64,000 nt of DNA, taken from Acanthornis magna. Taxonomy: Eukaryota > Chordata > Aves > Passeriformes > Acanthizidae. Where the stretch lies: assembly GCA_036785705.1 (NCBI GenBank), contig JAWUZG010000013.1, forward strand, positions 19,501,001 through 19,565,000, written 5' to 3'. Both the position numbers and the translations under genes were made by a program. Under the pieces are notes generated by a model. The model was not told where the DNA came from. It worked only from the letters and a program-made list of their open reading frames with translations, and searched no databases. Positions 60,201-64,000 of this stretch are shown one piece after another (position 1 is the first letter of the stretch; each line of letters opens with the position of its first letter).

Positions 60201-60787
60201 AAAATAAGGATCTCTGGGAACAGCCGAAGGAGGAAGCATGGATATACAAGATGACACACGGAGGAATGGGGGGGAAAAGGAAAAGCTCTCTTAAATTTCA
60301 ATATATTCCCACTGAAGCCAGGGGGACTTCGCATCGCTGCTCCAAACTGGAGCAGGCTCAAGCTAACAAAGGTATTTATAAGCCACAGAGAACTTAATGG
60401 CAAACAGGTGAGATCTTTGAATGCCATTTTCCCTGAGCAGTTCCTTCATTCCGTGAGAGGAGGGGCTGCTGGGTGCTCAGGGTGCAGGGGAGGGCTGCCA
60501 TGTAACATTTAGGAACCCCAAAAGCAAAGCAAAACGCTGAGCTGCCTGCTCGAGCCTCATGCTGGAAATACAGCATCCGCCAGGGCCTGCTCATCTAATA
60601 TGGGATGATAAATAGGGTAAAAAGAGGCATTCCCCCAAAGAAAATATGCAAGGGTTTTCATCATTAACCTGGTTTTGGTGGCTGTATAGAAAATATTTGA
60701 AATTCCGTGTTATTTCTATTGGATAAACATTTCATAAAATTCCTCCTCTTTAAGGATTGTAAGGGAAGACTGTGACCCAAACAGCTA

Positions 60788-61085
60788 CAGAATCTCAGAA
60801 TCGTGGAATTACTGAGGCTGGAAAAGGTCATCAAGTCCAATCATTAACTCAGCACTGCCAAGGCCACCGCTGCCCCATGTCCCCAAGTGCCACATCCACA
60901 CAGCTTTTAAATCCCTCCAGGGATGTGACTTCACCACTGCCCTGGGCAGTTCCAGTGCTCAACCGCACTTTTGATGAAGAAATTTTCCCTAATATCCAAC
61001 CTAAACCTCTGCTGATGCAACTTGAGGCCATTTCCTCTTGTCCTAGTGCTTGTCCCTTGGGAGAGGAGACCAACAGGCTATAAAA
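60788..61085 (-). mobile_element. CR1 LINE fragment, 3' end (sense to CHST15)
   Basis: GAATCTCAGAATCGTGGAAT, GGCTGGAAAAGGTCATCAAG, CCAAGTGCCACATCCACACA, ATCCCTCCAGGGATGTGACT and CCTAATATCCAACCTAAACC are the reverse complement of CR1 3' sequence. It covers the same interval as the 34 kb copies. Confidence 0.92.
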
Positions 61086-64000
61086 AGGGATTACTTTCAT
61101 ATGCTCAGTCATGTAACTAAAATCCTCCTCTTCTATGAATAAAATAAACTGGATTGAGCAGATTTTATGCACATATACATCTTCTGGACATCTATGTGCA
61201 TGACCTGTTTTCCAGGTCACCAGTTTCTTAACACTTAATATGCTTTCCTTTCTTTCATAACACTTTAAAATAATGATAAATCAAATTTTTGCTGGTGCTC
61301 TTCAGGCTAAATTTTGCGGCAGCCTTCTTACTTCTAATCACACTCAGCTTCTCCTCCCACCACGTGAAAAGTTGGCTGTTAACCTCTTATAAACACATTT
61401 CAGGGACACATTTCTCATTCAGGGGTGTAAATGCTCCTCTGGTTTATGTCAGTGGGGCTACAGCACTTTGTTTCCTCCCTTCACACAACAGAACTGAAGA
61501 TTTCAGGTAAGGCAGTCCTGTTGGGCAGGTCACAGCACAAAATATGGATGTCTAAGGCAAGTGAGAAAATAACCCACCAGCTCTCAGGCTGGATGGGATG
61601 AAGCCTAATTGAAAAGCTACAGATGCTATAAAATTAAGGATAAACACTTTTATCCAAAAAAGCAAACAAAAGATCAGGCAGAAGATAATACTGCTGAATC
61701 ATCTGGTCAGTGACATCACATGGCTTCCAATTTAATAAATCTAATGCCGTTCTTAGAGTAGCAGCTCTGTTGTTTTATCCATAGCCTCCTAATTGTTCCC
61801 ACTAATCTGGATAAATATTCCTCCTGCCTAATTGCCTTCCCTGCCAAACCAGGAAGGTTTGTTTAAATCAAGGCCTCAGTTTGCAGTGCTGCTGTTTTCT
61901 GAAATCCCCGAGCAAAGCCGATCCCACGCCCTCCATGAGCACTCCAGAAATGAACTTCCCTGCGGAAATGCTTCCCTCTGAAAAGCTCCGGTGAAGGAAG
62001 ACAAGGCTGTCATTAGTCACAAAGAGATGGAGGTCTGGAAGGGAAAGGCTGCCCACAGTCGTACGATGAGAAACTTTCCATGACTCACATGGAGAGGAAT
62101 GGAAACATGAAAGGGCAAAGTGGGGCTGGTGGAGTGAAATCTCAGAATATTTTCATATGGAAAGAAAAAAACCCAGCAATATTCAGTGGCAATGCAGCAC
62201 AGCCGTGTAATTCCTTTTCCATTCCTCCATCGCCCAGTGCAGAAATGTCCCTGTACAACAGCAATTTGCCCATGCAGGACAAGTTTATGACCTCTGGGCA
62301 CAAGAAACCTGCAAAACTTCACAATTACAGATATTTTTTAGCTATCAGACCTACTGGAAATGGTTAGAATTGAAGCAGAATATGGGCAGCACACAAACAA
62401 CCTAAGTATTTGTACAAGTGCAGGGAGGTATTTGTACAGCAGGAGGAAGTTCCTCCTCTTAGTGGGCAGGTTGTACCATTTCAATGAAAAAAAAAATGGT
62501 AGAAGTAATAAAACTTAAACTAAATTAAAAAAGAAAGAAAACTATGTAAGGAAAGGAGAGAAACAATTGTAGATTTTCTCTGTCCTGCTTACTGGACACA
62601 TTTGGCTCCTCAAGTTAACATTTTTGGAAATAAACTTTGCCTGAACTCACATCTATTTACCTCAGAGAAATCAGAAAGATGCCAGAAAGATGATATGTCA
62701 ATAAAAAGAGGATCATGAATCACTGACCTCTGCAAACTTCTGGCAAAAAAAAAAAAAGAGAAAAAAACCCAAAACAAAATAATAAAAGCAAGCAAAAAAA
62801 TCACAGTGATTTAGAAAAGCCACAGGACTCATTACAAAGCTCAGCAACCTCCTGCAGCCTGAAGTTACGTAAAGCTCCTTTATTTACTTAAAACCCCTAA
62901 TTTTTAAAGAATCATCAATAAATACAGCTCCCAAGACTCTGCATAAACCCACTACAACCATTTCCAAGGCAATCAGCTGGAAAACAGCCACGTTCTACAA
63001 GCAAGAATAGGTGGCCACAGCCCACAGCTACACATTCAACCTGTTGGACAACTGCTGAACACTTGTTTAAGTCTAAAATATTCTTTAAAGAACCCATTTC
63101 TGAGGCCTTTTCAAGCCAAAGAAAACCTCCTGAATCACCACTGAATCAGCAATCTCGCCCAAAAAACAACTGTGGCTTCTTCCATAACCCAGCTGGTTTC
63201 TTTCTCAGAATCTAATCCAAACACAATCTGCTCCTTCCTCATCCGTACACTTCCAAATAAAATGTGAGAACGCAACAAATTACACGGTCCACGTGCAAAA
63301 ATAAATCAGCAAACTCCCCTAAAATCAGCACGACAGTGGTCGTTTCAATCACAGGAGGATGACTCCTATTATTTGGGCTGCGATGCTCAGGAAATAGTTC
63401 CTGAGCTTGAATCACCACTCAATTAGGGCATAAACACTGCCTGAATAAACAGATTCTTGGAAGCAAGGGGAAAAGGGTGGGGATTGGGAAGGGCCTGGAG
63501 CAGTGGCAGCAGGGTCTTGCCCTCCCCCAGAAATCTGTTCTTAACACCTGAAGTCTTGTGCAAGTTCCTGGCAATTGCCAAATTTCACCTTCTTGCACCC
63601 CTAACGTGCCACATCCACGTGTTCTGATGGGCAAGTGTTTGCCCTGCCTTGAAAACGTAAAAATAATACGATTTTATATTACCCATTTTTAAATTAAAGC
63701 ATTTTTCAGCAGAAAAAAAACCCCACCAAAACCCATTAATTATATTTAATGACTTCAGTGCTCCTTCTTTCTATTTTATCTGATTTAAATCAGTCTAAAT
63801 CAGATTCATGGTTTATTTTTTTGGGCTACTTGTGGAATAAAAAATGCAGGCAGGGCAATAAAATAGAATGAAAAATCAGCCATTTCTCCAGAAATACAGG
63901 TCCAAAAACCCTGGAAGAAAAAAAAAAAAGCACCAGCAGCAGCCACCCAAGCTGTGGCAGTACATGCCTGGAGCTCCTGTGTCAGGGCAGAGCTCCCATC

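Larger units (their letters stand above)
56401..64000 (-). other. Probable 5' intron of CHST15 upstream of the start-codon exon
   Basis: Mammalian CHST15 has non-coding leader exon(s) far upstream. The acceptor-like AG at 56402-56401 or 56391-56390 supports an intron here. The stretch holds the 47-bp tandem array, a run of about 20 A near 58616-58635 and a CR1 copy at 60.8 kb. No CpG-rich promoter or leader exon is evident up to the window edge, so the promoter probably lies beyond it. Confidence 0.55.

Noticed and set aside
1..64000. tRNA, rRNA, CRISPR or bacterial-type operon features
   Set aside because: No B-box-like GGTTCGA motifs in a tRNA context, no rRNA blocks and no regularly spaced repeats with unique spacers. 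The sequence is vertebrate.

Overview
The window looks like a bird nuclear genome, probably a songbird. It is AT-rich, sparsely coding DNA with long GT-AG introns, at least fifteen pieces of CR1 (chicken repeat 1) LINE, and two retroviral LTR-type elements. One protein-coding gene is supported beyond doubt: CHST15 (N-acetylgalactosamine 4-sulfate 6-O-sulfotransferase, GalNAc4S-6ST). It lies on the minus strand. All seven coding exons are present (start codon at 56382, stop codon at 37806-37808). They join in frame with canonical splice sites to 1683 bases, a 560-residue protein, about the length of mammalian CHST15.

Layout. From 1 to about 35.6 kb I find no coding exon. This is the region 3' of CHST15. 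It holds CR1 fragments, a CpG-rich block (7.8-8.2 kb), a segment with a perfect HNF1-type palindrome (9.95 kb), a decamer minisatellite (19.7-20.05 kb), an unexplained open frame (26.6-27.0 kb), an LTR with retroviral leader (27.8-28.9 kb), a G+T-only tract (29.96-30.14 kb) and an inverted CR1 pair (34.1-34.9 kb). From 35.6 to 37.8 kb is the probable 3' UTR, ending at the first canonical polyadenylation hexamer downstream of the stop. From 37.8 to 56.4 kb run the seven coding exons and six introns. These introns hold CR1 pieces, a complete solo LTR with a 4-bp target duplication 144 bp from a splice donor, a perfect 21-bp inverted repeat, and a (CATCTGCATCCC)-type array. From 56.4 to 64 kb is the 5' intron with a 47-bp tandem array. 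The promoter and any non-coding first exon were not found and probably lie beyond 64 kb.

Function. CHST15 is a Golgi type II membrane enzyme. It moves sulfate from PAPS to carbon 6 of 4-sulfated GalNAc in chondroitin/dermatan sulfate, giving chondroitin sulfate E. Both PAPS-binding signatures are intact. The most unusual points are a CCHC zinc-knuckle-like pattern in the cytosolic tail, and an LTR-borne palindromic poly(A) signal that reads in both directions just inside intron 5. I did not find a wholly new multi-gene system.
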